Below are positions 1 through 6,449 of a stretch of DNA of 14,063 bases, one piece after another. This stretch comes from E44-bin46 sp964354655. GTDB lineage: Bacteria; Chloroflexota; Dehalococcoidia; Dehalococcoidales; E44-bin46. Position 1 is the first letter of the stretch; the number at the start of each line of letters is the position of its first letter. The stretch lies in contig CAYHAL010000030.1 of NCBI GenBank assembly GCA_964354655.1, forward strand, positions 1-14,063, in the 5' to 3' direction. A program made the translations under genes and the position numbers. Below the pieces are notes generated by a model, which searched no databases, was not told where the DNA came from, and worked only from the letters and a program-made list of their open reading frames with translations.

Positions 1-191
1 GTGCTTTCTACCTGTCCCTGTTTAACCAGGACCTTGCACGTGCCACAAACGCCAGCCCCTCCGCAGGAAGCATTGATATGCACCCCAGCGGCAATAGCTG
101 CTTGCAACAGATTCTCACCTTTTTCCACAATAACATCAACGTTGTCGGGGTCAAAGTGAATCTTCACTTTTTCTTTTATCAGCTTTTTCAT
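1..191 (-). CDS. 2Fe-2S ferredoxin-domain protein, N-terminal part (probable corrinoid-protein reductive activator)
   Basis: The gene runs off the left edge, so only the first 63 residues are visible. They form a plant-type 2Fe-2S ferredoxin domain: a beta-rich start (KVKIHFDP), then the cluster motif C43-x5-C49-x2-C52 in the context SCGGAGVCGTC. The fourth Cys would lie beyond the edge. The ATG follows a G-rich stretch (GGGGGTTGGG) that can act as a weak SD. The gene lies about 100 bp downstream of fhs on the same strand. In anaerobes with the Wood-Ljungdahl pathway, a 2Fe-2S domain at the N-terminus is typical of the ASKHA-domain proteins (RACE/AcsV/RamQ type) that reductively reactivate Co(II) corrinoid proteins. 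That assignment rests on context, because the rest of the protein is not visible. A stand-alone ferredoxin or another 2Fe-2S redox protein is possible. Confidence 0.8.
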   Translation of the reverse strand, partial: MKKLIKEKVKIHFDPDNVDVIVEKGENLLQAAIAAGVHINASCGGAGVCGTCKVLVKQGQVES

Positions 192-251
192 CCCAACCCC
201 CATAATACCGACTGCCCTTGGCTATTAGAACAGACCACTCACCTTTTTGTC

Positions 252-270
252 CTGATAGCTACTCTATCAG
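252..270. repeat. Perfect 7-bp inverted repeat between fhs and the 2Fe-2S gene
   Basis: CTGATAG, a 5-nt spacer, then CTATCAG lie in the gap between the fhs stop and the next start. In the minus-strand transcript this is a short hairpin 22 nt past the fhs stop. There is no T-tract on either side, so it does not look like an intrinsic terminator. It could be an mRNA-stabilising or processing hairpin, or chance. Confidence 0.35.
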
Positions 271-292
271 TCAAAATACCTTACATCTCTGG

Positions 293-2065
293 TTAATCTA
301 CCTCATGAAGCCCCTTGACCTTCCCCGTCTTCACATCAACATCAACCTTCCTGAAGGCTGGGTCAGAACCGGTTCCTGGCATCAGGCTGATGGTACCGGC
401 GCAGGGACAGAGGAATTTGGCTCCAGAATAGATTAATATATCACGAATGGGTAGTGTCCACCCCTTAGGAGTACCCTTAATGGACGGGTCATGGGTGAGA
501 GACAGGTGAGTCTTGACCATCATCGTAGCATACTCATTATACTTGGGGTCAGCCTCAAAAGTTTTAGCCTTGGCTTCTGCTTCCGGAGCCCAGGAGACGC
601 CAGCAGCCCCGTAGACCACCTTGGCAATCTTGTCCACCCGCTCTCTCAGTTTCATCTCCATGGGATACAGGAACTTGAAATCGTTCTTCTCGTTGCAGGC
701 TTCCTTAACCGCATCAGCCAGTTCCAGAGCACCATCACCACCATTAGAAAAATGAGTGGATATAGCACAGCGTGCCCCAGCCGCCTCGGCTGCCTTTCGA
801 ACCACGGCGACTTCTTCCTTCGTGTCAGTAGGAAACATATTGATGCACACTACCGGGTTGATGCCAGACGTCCTAATGGTATTAATGTGGTGCAACATGT
901 TGGCACAACCCTTCTCTACCAGTTCCACATTTGGTTTCTTATAGGCATCCGGCAGGGCGACACCAGCAACTACCTTGGGTCCGCCGCCGTGCATCTTCAG
1001 TGACCTGATAGATGTGGTGAGCACTGACACATTTGGCTTGAGACCGCTGTAGCGGCACTTCACATTCCAGAACTTCTCAAAGCCGATGTCAGCAGCAAAA
1101 CCGCTCTCGGTAACATGGTAATCAAACATCTTCAGCCCGATGCGGTCAGCAATAATTGAAGACTGACCAACGGCAATATTGGCAAACGGTCCGGCATGCA
1201 CCATGCAAGGCTGATACTCGGCTGTACAGCAAAGGGTGGGGTTAATCGTGTTGCGCATCCAAGCGGTCATAGCACCGGCCACCTCAAGGTCTCTCGTAGT
1301 AATGGGATTACCCTTCTTGTCGAAAGCCGCGGTAATGTTATTCATTCTTTCCCGCAGGTCAGCCAAATCCCGGACAATGGATAACATAGCCATGAGCTCA
1401 GAGCTTACCGCAATGCCGAACTTGGACTGCATCATAAAGCCATCCATACGTCCACCGATGCCAATGATGATGTTACGGAGACTCTGGGCACAGAAGTCCA
1501 TAATCCAACCCATTTCTACCCTAGTGGGGTCAATATCCAGACGGCGCATCCTGCTGAGCCTGGCTAGTTGGTCATCATCATAGTTGCGCTCGTGCATCAT
1601 CCTGGCAGTAAGAGCTACCATCGCCAAGTTGTGAGCGTTCATGATATCGTTAATGTCACCGGTAAGACCCATGGAGAACTCGGTATGGGGAATAAGTATG
1701 GCATTGCCGCCACCAGCCGCGGTGCCCTTGACATTCATGGTGGGACCACCTGAAGGCTGGCGAATACAGCCACCTACATTCTCCCCCTGCTTGCCCAGAC
1801 CCTCCATAAGACCCATCGTGGTCGTTGTCTTCCCTTCACCAAATGGGGTGGGGGTAACCGCGGTCACCTCAATATACTTGCCGTCCTTCTTGTTCTTAAG
1901 ACGCTCCATTATCTTCAAAAAATCGAGCCTTGGTGTTTTACCATAAGGAATAATCTCATCCTTTTTTAAACCCAGCCTCTTTTGCCACTCCTCCGGGGTT
2001 GGCATTTTCTCTTCGGCAGCTTCGGCAATCTGCCAGTCTGCCATTTTTGATACGTCGTAAGCCAC
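293..2065 (-). CDS. fhs: Formate-tetrahydrofolate ligase (10-formyl-THF synthetase)
   Basis: This cytoplasmic enzyme makes 10-formyl-THF from formate, THF and ATP, the entry step of the methyl branch of the Wood-Ljungdahl pathway. The 590-residue product is about 30 residues longer than the ~559-aa Moorella type. The P-loop is at residues 71-83 (TPTPFGEGKTTTT; K79). The substrate loop region at about 103-137 reads QPSGGPTMNVKG, GGGNAILIP and LTGD, and the ESGFAADIG block and KMHGG motif follow. These blocks are clearly FTHFS but differ from the classical signatures (REPSLGP, HFTGD, HGCNS become RQPSGGP, MGLTGD, VGQSS), which marks a divergent clade. Translation starts at GTG with an ideal SD (AAAGGAGG, 6 nt upstream). 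An ATG at codon 8 has no such site. It lies 133 bp downstream of cooC, probably in the same transcript. Confidence 0.95.
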   Translation of the reverse strand: MAYDVSKMADWQIAEAAEEKMPTPEEWQKRLGLKKDEIIPYGKTPRLDFLKIMERLKNKKDGKYIEVTAVTPTPFGEGKTTTTMGLMEGLGKQGENVGGCIRQPSGGPTMNVKGTAAGGGNAILIPHTEFSMGLTGDINDIMNAHNLAMVALTARMMHERNYDDDQLARLSRMRRLDIDPTRVEMGWIMDFCAQSLRNIIIGIGGRMDGFMMQSKFGIAVSSELMAMLSIVRDLADLRERMNNITAAFDKKGNPITTRDLEVAGAMTAWMRNTINPTLCCTAEYQPCMVHAGPFANIAVGQSSIIADRIGLKMFDYHVTESGFAADIGFEKFWNVKCRYSGLKPNVSVLTTSIRSLKMHGGGPKVVAGVALPDAYKKPNVELVEKGCANMLHHINTIRTSGINPVVCINMFPTDTKEEVAVVRKAAEAAGARCAISTHFSNGGDGALELADAVKEACNEKNDFKFLYPMEMKLRERVDKIAKVVYGAAGVSWAPEAEAKAKTFEADPKYNEYATMMVKTHLSLTHDPSIKGTPKGWTLPIRDILIYSGAKFLCPCAGTISLMPGTGSDPAFRKVDVDVKTGKVKGLHEVD

Positions 2066-2180
2066 GAAAAACCTCCTTTTATATTTTGTGTCTTGGGCTC
2101 TTTCCCTTTGGTAAATAATTGGGCATGCTGTGAAACAAGAAAGATATCATTTAAATTAGCTAACCCCGTCTCTTTTTATT

Positions 2181-2199
2181 TCACATTTATGCCTCCTCC
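2181..2199 (-). promoter_or_regulatory. Strong SD followed by an immediate start-stop (ATGTGA) after cooC
   Basis: Directly after the cooC stop codon the minus strand carries AGGAGGAGG, then CATAA, then ATG followed at once by TGA. An overlapping GTG-AAA-TAA reads in another frame. The spacing is right for initiation, yet no ORF follows. This could be a minimal start-stop element, the remnant of a lost gene start, or an accidental SD-like sequence. Confidence 0.3.
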
Positions 2200-2987
2200 T
2201 AGTTTATTGTGCTTGGTGCCTGAGCACTATGTAACAAAGCGTGATAGATATTTTTTACCTCGTTAGTAATCTGCTGGCTGGAGTCGAGAATCGGAAGATT
2301 GGCTAGGTCAGCATCTATAATTGCTTGGTCGTAAGGGATAAAGCCGAGGAATTCAAAGTTTGGCAGGCTGGAAGTTAGGAACTCTCTGTCTGATTGGCTA
2401 CGAATCTTATTGCCGACGACAGCAATATTTTGTAGCCCGATATCCTTAGCCAATTCACTGATTCTCAGGGCAGTTTCAATGCTCCGGCGGCTTGGTTCAA
2501 CGACTACAATCAATTTATCTACTGCCTTGGCGGTTCCCCGGCCAAGATGTTCAATCCCTGCCTCCATGTCCAAGATGACCACCTCATCCCTAGCCAGGAG
2601 TAGATGGGTAATCAAGGCTTGTAATAAAGCATTTTCTGGGCAGTAGCAGCCAGTGCCACCCCTCTTAATTCGTCCCATTACCATCAATTTAATTCCATTC
2701 TTTTCCAGGCAGTACCTCTCAGGCAGGTCATCAACCTTAGGATTTAACTTAAAGTAAGGGGCTTTTTGACCAGGGCGTGCCCCAGTCCTTTCCTCAATGA
2801 GAGTGCTCATCTCTGATATGGGGGTTATCCTGTCAGCGTTGGGAAAGCCAAGAGTGGCAGCCAGATTGGCATTTGGGTCAGCATCTATGGCTAGAACAGA
2901 ATAGCCAGACTCAGCAAATGCCCTAGAAAGAAGGGAAGCTAATATGGTCTTGCCTACCCCACCTTTACCACTGATAGCAATCTTCAT
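2199..2987 (-). CDS. cooC: CooC-type nickel-insertion ATPase for CO dehydrogenase/acetyl-CoA synthase
   Basis: This is a soluble SIMIBI/MinD-type dimeric ATPase that loads or matures nickel in CO dehydrogenase or acetyl-CoA synthase. The 262 residues begin with the deviant Walker A GKGGVGKT (7-14; signature lysine K8, K13). IDADPNANL follows at 34-42. The CooC nickel site is visible as C114-Y-C116 in GCYCPEN, and a switch/Walker B strand VVILDMEAGIEHLGRG at about 136-151. The Cys pair separates it from MinD and ParA. I chose ATG at 2987 over the TTG one codon upstream, because it gives MKIAISGKGG, the usual family start, with a weak AGGGAT site. It heads the minus-strand cooC-fhs-2Fe-2S unit behind its own promoter. 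Whether it serves CODH (CooC) or ACS (AcsF) cannot be decided here. Confidence 0.93.
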   Translation of the reverse strand: MKIAISGKGGVGKTILASLLSRAFAESGYSVLAIDADPNANLAATLGFPNADRITPISEMSTLIEERTGARPGQKAPYFKLNPKVDDLPERYCLEKNGIKLMVMGRIKRGGTGCYCPENALLQALITHLLLARDEVVILDMEAGIEHLGRGTAKAVDKLIVVVEPSRRSIETALRISELAKDIGLQNIAVVGNKIRSQSDREFLTSSLPNFEFLGFIPYDQAIIDADLANLPILDSSQQITNEVKNIYHALLHSAQAPSTIN

Positions 2988-3005
2988 CAAATCCCTATTT
3001 TAGCA

Positions 3006-3050
3006 TAATTAAAGCTGAGACTTTTAGGGGAAAGCACTCAGCTCTAATTA
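3006..3050 (-). promoter_or_regulatory. 14-bp stem-loop in the 5' leader of cooC
   Basis: The arms at 3006-3019 and 3037-3050 are complementary over 14 positions, with one G-U wobble in the minus-strand RNA (TAATTAGAGCTGAG against CTCAGCTTTAATTA) and a 17-nt loop. The element sits between the predicted promoter (3079-3107) and the cooC start at 2987. No U-tract follows, so it is not a plain terminator. It may be an operator for a dimeric regulator or a leader structure that affects stability or translation of the cooC-fhs transcript. Confidence 0.5.
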
Positions 3051-3078
3051 AAGCCTGTTACTACTGCTTACCCTATAT

Positions 3079-3107
3079 AATTTAGCCTGTGGTGGGTGAA
3101 AAGTCAA
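3079..3107 (-). promoter_or_regulatory. Sigma-70-like promoter of the cooC-fhs unit
   Basis: On the minus strand, -35 TTGACT (3107-3102) is followed by a 17-nt spacer and -10 TAAATT (3084-3079). Matches to consensus are 5/6 and 4/6. Transcription should start near 3072, giving a leader of about 85 nt that contains the 3006-3050 stem-loop. Confidence 0.6.
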
Positions 3108-3136
3108 CAAATATGCGCATCCGGCACTAGCCCAGT

Positions 3137-4111
3137 TCAGGCTTGTTTGAATGTCCGCTCACGTTTATCAATCAGTCTGTCAATGGCTGAAATATCCTCC
3201 TTAGAAAGTACCCAGTCCCCGGCAAGAACAGTTTCCTCAATCTGAGATGGGCGTCTTGCCCCAACGATGGCTGCGGTCACCTCGGGTCGCCTCAGGACCC
3301 AGGCTATCGCCAACTGTGCCACGGTCCGGCCACGCTTTTGGGCAATGGTATATAGACCTTTAGTCAGTTCAAGATTGGCACTAAACTGAGGTTCCTGAAA
3401 GTGAGGGTCTCGATGCCTGAAATCCCCAGGGGGGCGATTCTGGAGATATTCTCTGCTGAACTTCCCACTGAGCAGCCCCTGTTGCATAGGCGAATACACA
3501 ATAACACCCATATTGTTTTGCCGACAATAATCTAGCATTTTATCTTCAATGCCGTGTTCAAGGATACTGTAGGGGGGTTGCAGGGAGGCTACCGGATGAA
3601 TGGATTGGATGCGTTTAATTTGCTCTATATTAAAATTGGATACGCCAGCGTAGCGAACCTTGCCTTCTTTTACTGCCTTGGCTATGGCCTCCCATGCCTC
3701 CTCAATATCTCTATCAGGGTTTGGCCAGTGGATTTGATAAAGGTCAATAACATCTATTTGCAGTCTTCTTAAACTTGCCTCAACTTCAGCGAGAACACTT
3801 TCCCTGTTTAAACGAAAAATTATGTTTCCATCCTTATCACAATGTAGTCCACATTTGGTAGCAATAATGGGCTTACTGCTTAGTCCTTTTATAGCCTTAC
3901 CCACAATCTCTTCAGCATGACCGCATCCGTAAACCGGAGCTGTGTCTATCCAATTAACGCCCTTTTCCAGAGCGCGTAAAATAGCGGCTATTGACTCCCC
4001 GTCGTCCTGTCGCCCCCAACCGTAGGCCCAATCACCACCGCCTATTGCAAACGTACCTAGTCCAATAGTTGATAGGTTAAGGTCTGTCCAGCCGAGCTTT
4101 CTCGTCTTCAT
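3137..4111 (-). CDS. Aldo/keto reductase
   Basis: This is an NAD(P)H-dependent (beta/alpha)8-barrel oxidoreductase of the AKR superfamily, reducing aldehydes or ketones or oxidising aldoses. The complete catalytic tetrad is present: D56 and Y61 (WIDTAPVY), K86 (IATK) and H128 (DLYQIHWP). The C-terminal cofactor loop is GARRPSQIEE at about 284-293. The length of 324 aa is normal. The ATG has a strong SD (AAAGGAGG, 7 nt upstream). It is transcribed away from the FAH/SDR pair from an overlapping promoter. The sequence resembles the broad-specificity AKR11/12-like group (YhdN, aldose dehydrogenase-like). The substrate cannot be read from sequence; a role in sugar or sugar-acid metabolism with the FAH and SDR genes is only suggested by context. 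Confidence 0.9.
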   Translation of the reverse strand: MKTRKLGWTDLNLSTIGLGTFAIGGGDWAYGWGRQDDGESIAAILRALEKGVNWIDTAPVYGCGHAEEIVGKAIKGLSSKPIIATKCGLHCDKDGNIIFRLNRESVLAEVEASLRRLQIDVIDLYQIHWPNPDRDIEEAWEAIAKAVKEGKVRYAGVSNFNIEQIKRIQSIHPVASLQPPYSILEHGIEDKMLDYCRQNNMGVIVYSPMQQGLLSGKFSREYLQNRPPGDFRHRDPHFQEPQFSANLELTKGLYTIAQKRGRTVAQLAIAWVLRRPEVTAAIVGARRPSQIEETVLAGDWVLSKEDISAIDRLIDKRERTFKQA

Positions 4112-4172
4112 AATGTCCTCCTTTGTAATGAAAGCTGCCCTTCTTTCTGAGTCTAAGCGCTATATTTTGTTT

Positions 4173-4202
4173 ATTATATCCCCACATAATCTCTATTGAC
4201 AA
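4173..4202 (-). promoter_or_regulatory. Promoter of the aldo/keto reductase gene
   Basis: On the minus strand, -35 TTGTCA (4202-4197, 5/6), an 18-nt spacer and a perfect -10 TATAAT (4178-4173). The start site should be near 4166, leaving about 55 nt of leader with a strong SD. The -35 hexamer overlaps that of the opposing promoter by five bases. Confidence 0.6.
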
Positions 4203-4225
4203 ACCGACCTTTGGCGGGCTAAACT
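4196..4225 (+). promoter_or_regulatory. Promoter of the FAH-SDR pair, giving a nearly leaderless mRNA
   Basis: A consensus -35 TTGACA (4196-4201), an 18-nt spacer and -10 TAAACT (4220-4225; 4/6). The expected start site is about 4231-4233, which coincides with the ATG at 4233. This agrees with the lack of any SD before that ATG, unlike most other genes in the window. Confidence 0.5.
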
Positions 4226-4232
4226 CAAACCT

Positions 4233-5075
4233 ATGCGACTGGGACAAATTAAGTCTAACAATCAGATTGTGGCTGCCATATTTGAAGGGGAGGTGGCGCG
4301 GCCGATTCCAAATCATACCATGTGTGATTTGGTTCGGCGTTCTGAGGCTGAGTTGGTTCGGCTAACTGACCTTGCCACCCGACTGGCTGACCCTCCTGAA
4401 GAGGTAGCCACCCCTCTCATTCCGATTTACCCATGTGAGGTCTGGGCGTGCGGTTGTACTTATGAAACGAGTGCCGCCTTTCGTGACGCTGAGTATGGCA
4501 CCAGGGAAGGCTTCTACGCCTATGTTTACAAGAGCCAGCGTCCAGAGATATTTTTCAAGGGCACGGAGCGGGTCTGTGTTGGTCCTGGCCAGCCCATTGG
4601 CATCCGTCCTGATTCCCACTTTACTGCTCCCGAGCCCGAACTGGCAGTTGTTTTAGGTAGCGAAGGCAAAGTCCTCGGTTATACCCTAGCCAACGATGTA
4701 TCGGCTTGGGACATTGAGCGGGAGAATCCGCTCTACCTACCACAGTCTAAAATCTATACCGGGTGCTGCTCGCTGGGTCCGGTGATTGTCACTACTGATG
4801 AATTGCCAGACCCCTATACCCTCAATATGACCTGCACCATTAGGCGTGGCGGCAAGACGATTTTCTCTGGAGCGACTTGCACCTCGCGGCTTGCCCGAAG
4901 GATTGAGGAGATGGTCGAGTTCCTTCTGCGTTCCAACCCGGTGCCCGCCGGCTCAGTGCTCCTGACTGGAACCGGAATCATCATTACTGAGGAGTCAGCT
5001 CTGGCTCCGGGTGATATTGTGTCCCTCCAGGTTCCAGAAATCGGTGAGCTTTCCAACGTGACGAGCCTGGTTTAG
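4233..5075 (+). CDS. Fumarylacetoacetate hydrolase (FAH) family protein, possible 2-keto-3-deoxy sugar-acid dehydratase/hydrolase
   Basis: FAH-fold enzymes use a divalent metal to cleave or dehydrate 2-oxo acids. The metal ligands are visible: E134 and E136 (APEPELAVV) and D155 (LANDVSAWD). K173 (QSKIYTGCCSLGP) and the family end block TGTGIIITEESALAPGD (245-261) are also present. At 280 aa, with the LAND-x5 block and the C-terminal TG-TG-I motif, it resembles 2-dehydro-3-deoxy-D-arabinonate dehydratase-like proteins and 2,4-diketo-3-deoxy-L-fuconate hydrolases more than catechol-pathway members. The start at 4233 has no SD but sits at the predicted transcription start, so translation is probably leaderless. 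It is followed 83 bp later by an SDR, and such FAH-SDR pairs occur in non-phosphorylative sugar-acid catabolism. Substrate uncertain. Confidence 0.88.
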   Translation: MRLGQIKSNNQIVAAIFEGEVARPIPNHTMCDLVRRSEAELVRLTDLATRLADPPEEVATPLIPIYPCEVWACGCTYETSAAFRDAEYGTREGFYAYVYKSQRPEIFFKGTERVCVGPGQPIGIRPDSHFTAPEPELAVVLGSEGKVLGYTLANDVSAWDIERENPLYLPQSKIYTGCCSLGPVIVTTDELPDPYTLNMTCTIRRGGKTIFSGATCTSRLARRIEEMVEFLLRSNPVPAGSVLLTGTGIIITEESALAPGDIVSLQVPEIGELSNVTSLV

Positions 5076-5158
5076 GTGGCGGGAATTACGGCCTCGTTTT
5101 AAGCACCGAATGGTGGTTCTATACAAATACCTAATTATAATTATACAGGAGGTAAGAG

Positions 5159-5956
5159 ATGGAGCTTGGTTTGAAAGGCAAGATGGCTTTAGTTACTGGT
5201 TCGTCAAGCGGCATTGGCCGTGCCATTGCCCTGTGCTTGGCTAAGGAAGGTGCCAATATAATTGTTACTGGCAGGGATAAAGCTAGGGTTGCTTCTGTTG
5301 CCAAGGAGGTGAAAGCCCACGGCGTTGAGGTTCTCACTGTGCTGGTTGACCTCACCGTTGCCGAAGAGGTAAAGAGAATGGTCACTGCCGCCATTGACAG
5401 ATTTGGCCGGATTGACATTCTGGTGAACAATGCTGGTACTTCGTTGATAAGGGCTCCGTTGCTCCTCCCCGATGATGAATTCAGGTATGAGACGGAACTC
5501 ATGCTTTTTGCTGTGGTTCGCACCTGCACCGAGGTCATCCCTTATATGAGAAAAGCAGGATGGGGGCGGATTATCAATATCTCCTCAATATACGGGAAGC
5601 AACCCGGCGGTCTGGTGGATTATGATGCTATCAAGGCGGCGGTAAACATGTACACTAAAGATATGGCTATCTACCTGGCTAAGGATAATATCTTGGTCAA
5701 CGCCGTCTGCCCCGGACCAATCCGGACACCTTTGTGGGAAGCCCCTGGCGGTGGTGGTGACCAACTGGGGAAGACTTTAGGCATGTCAGGCAAGGAGGCT
5801 ATGGCTTGGGTAGCCGAGCAACATATCCCTTTGGGGCATTTTGGACTCCCCGAAGACATTGCTAATATGGTTACCTTTTTAGCCTCGGATAAGGCCAAGT
5901 TTATCACCGGACAGGCGATTAATGTCGATGGTGGGATGGTAAAGGCAGTCGTCTAA
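5159..5956 (+). CDS. Short-chain dehydrogenase/reductase (SDR), classical type
   Basis: NAD(P)-dependent oxidoreductase of 265 aa. Rossmann motif TGSSSGIG (G14, G18, G20), NNAG at 90-93, catalytic S142 (ISS) and Y155-x3-K159 (YDAIK), and PGPIRTPLW after the active site. The fourth tetrad residue, usually Asn in an NL/NV motif near 115, is replaced (ELMLF). D/N at the end of beta-2 is not obvious, and the TGRDKAR sequence would fit NADP(H) through R39/R43. The ATG has an excellent SD (AGGAGG, 6 nt upstream). A TATAAT at 5136-5141 could be a private -10, but no matching -35 is seen, so co-transcription with the FAH gene is likely. The usual annotation would be 3-oxoacyl-ACP-reductase-like; a sugar-acid or hydroxy-acid dehydrogenase is more likely here by context. 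Confidence 0.9.
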   Translation: MELGLKGKMALVTGSSSGIGRAIALCLAKEGANIIVTGRDKARVASVAKEVKAHGVEVLTVLVDLTVAEEVKRMVTAAIDRFGRIDILVNNAGTSLIRAPLLLPDDEFRYETELMLFAVVRTCTEVIPYMRKAGWGRIINISSIYGKQPGGLVDYDAIKAAVNMYTKDMAIYLAKDNILVNAVCPGPIRTPLWEAPGGGGDQLGKTLGMSGKEAMAWVAEQHIPLGHFGLPEDIANMVTFLASDKAKFITGQAINVDGGMVKAVV

Positions 5957-5971
5957 AGGCTGCCACCTTTT
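5938..5971 (+). terminator. Weak terminator-like hairpin between convergent genes
   Basis: GGT-(AAA bulge)-GGCAG at 5938-5948 pairs with CTGCC-ACC at 5960-5967, followed by TTTT. It spans the SDR stop and lies in the 13-bp gap before the convergent acetyltransferase stop. The stem is interrupted and the T-tract short, so efficiency is doubtful. Confidence 0.35.
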
Positions 5972-6449
5972 ACTTTAGCCGCTTCTGTAAGGTCAATTTG
6001 TCGTCACCAAGTGCGTAGAAGTCCGGGATGCGGCAGACTACTTTGTAGCCCTGGGCACGATAAAAACGTCTTGTCCTTTCATATTCCGGATTGGAGGATG
6101 TCTCGATAAGAGCCAGCCTTCCCGAGGCTTTAGTGATATTGGTCTCAGCGAATGACAACAGAGCCCTTCCTACACCAAGGCGTTGATATTCAACGGCAAC
6201 TGCTATCCAGTATATATCCCAAGTCCCTTCAGTTAAGGGGATAGGACCATAGCAAATATAGCCTGCTACTGAGGAGTTAACCTCAGCCACAAAGATATAG
6301 TAACCCGACCCAGATGGGTCTCGGATGTAACTATCGCAGACCTCTTCAGCCACACTCACCTCGGCTGGCTTGAATTCCGGCGTGGCGGTTATAAACCGCA
6401 TAATAGCCGGTCTATCCCGGCTATCCATAGGGCGGATTTCTAGTTTCAT
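5970..6449 (-). CDS. GNAT-family N-acetyltransferase
   Basis: This is a 159-aa single-domain acetyl-CoA-dependent N-acyltransferase. Motif A is clear: strand WIAVAVEYQ followed by the pyrophosphate loop Q89-R90-x-G92-x-G94-R95. Motif B appears as TSSNPEYERTRRFYRAQGYK at about 117-136. Its ATG overlaps the stop codon of the upstream ATP-grasp gene (ATGA), so the two are translationally coupled. It is the last gene of the aminomutase operon. The likely job is acetylation of an amino group on the operon product (inference). It is much shorter than archaeal-type AblB (beta-lysine acetyltransferase, roughly 270-280 aa), so direct orthology is doubtful. A self-protection or detoxifying acetyltransferase is an alternative. 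Confidence 0.88.
   Translation of the reverse strand: MKLEIRPMDSRDRPAIMRFITATPEFKPAEVSVAEEVCDSYIRDPSGSGYYIFVAEVNSSVAGYICYGPIPLTEGTWDIYWIAVAVEYQRLGVGRALLSFAETNITKASGRLALIETSSNPEYERTRRFYRAQGYKVVCRIPDFYALGDDKLTLQKRLK

Noticed and set aside
491..1003. 170-codon plus-strand ORF inside fhs
   Set aside because: Antisense shadow of a strongly conserved fhs reading frame; no SD and composition typical of an opposite-strand frame.
4077..4316. 79-codon minus-strand ORF across the divergent promoter region
   Set aside because: It would overlap both promoters and the starts of two clear genes; the sequence has no domain and no SD.
5131..5538. 135-codon minus-strand ORF over the SDR start
   Set aside because: Ser/Thr/Ala-rich antisense shadow of the SDR coding frame; low-complexity and no recognisable domain.
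5970..6449. AblB beta-lysine acetyltransferase
   Set aside because: The protein is only 159 aa, far shorter than AblB, and shows only a generic GNAT core. An analogous role is possible, but the name is not supported.
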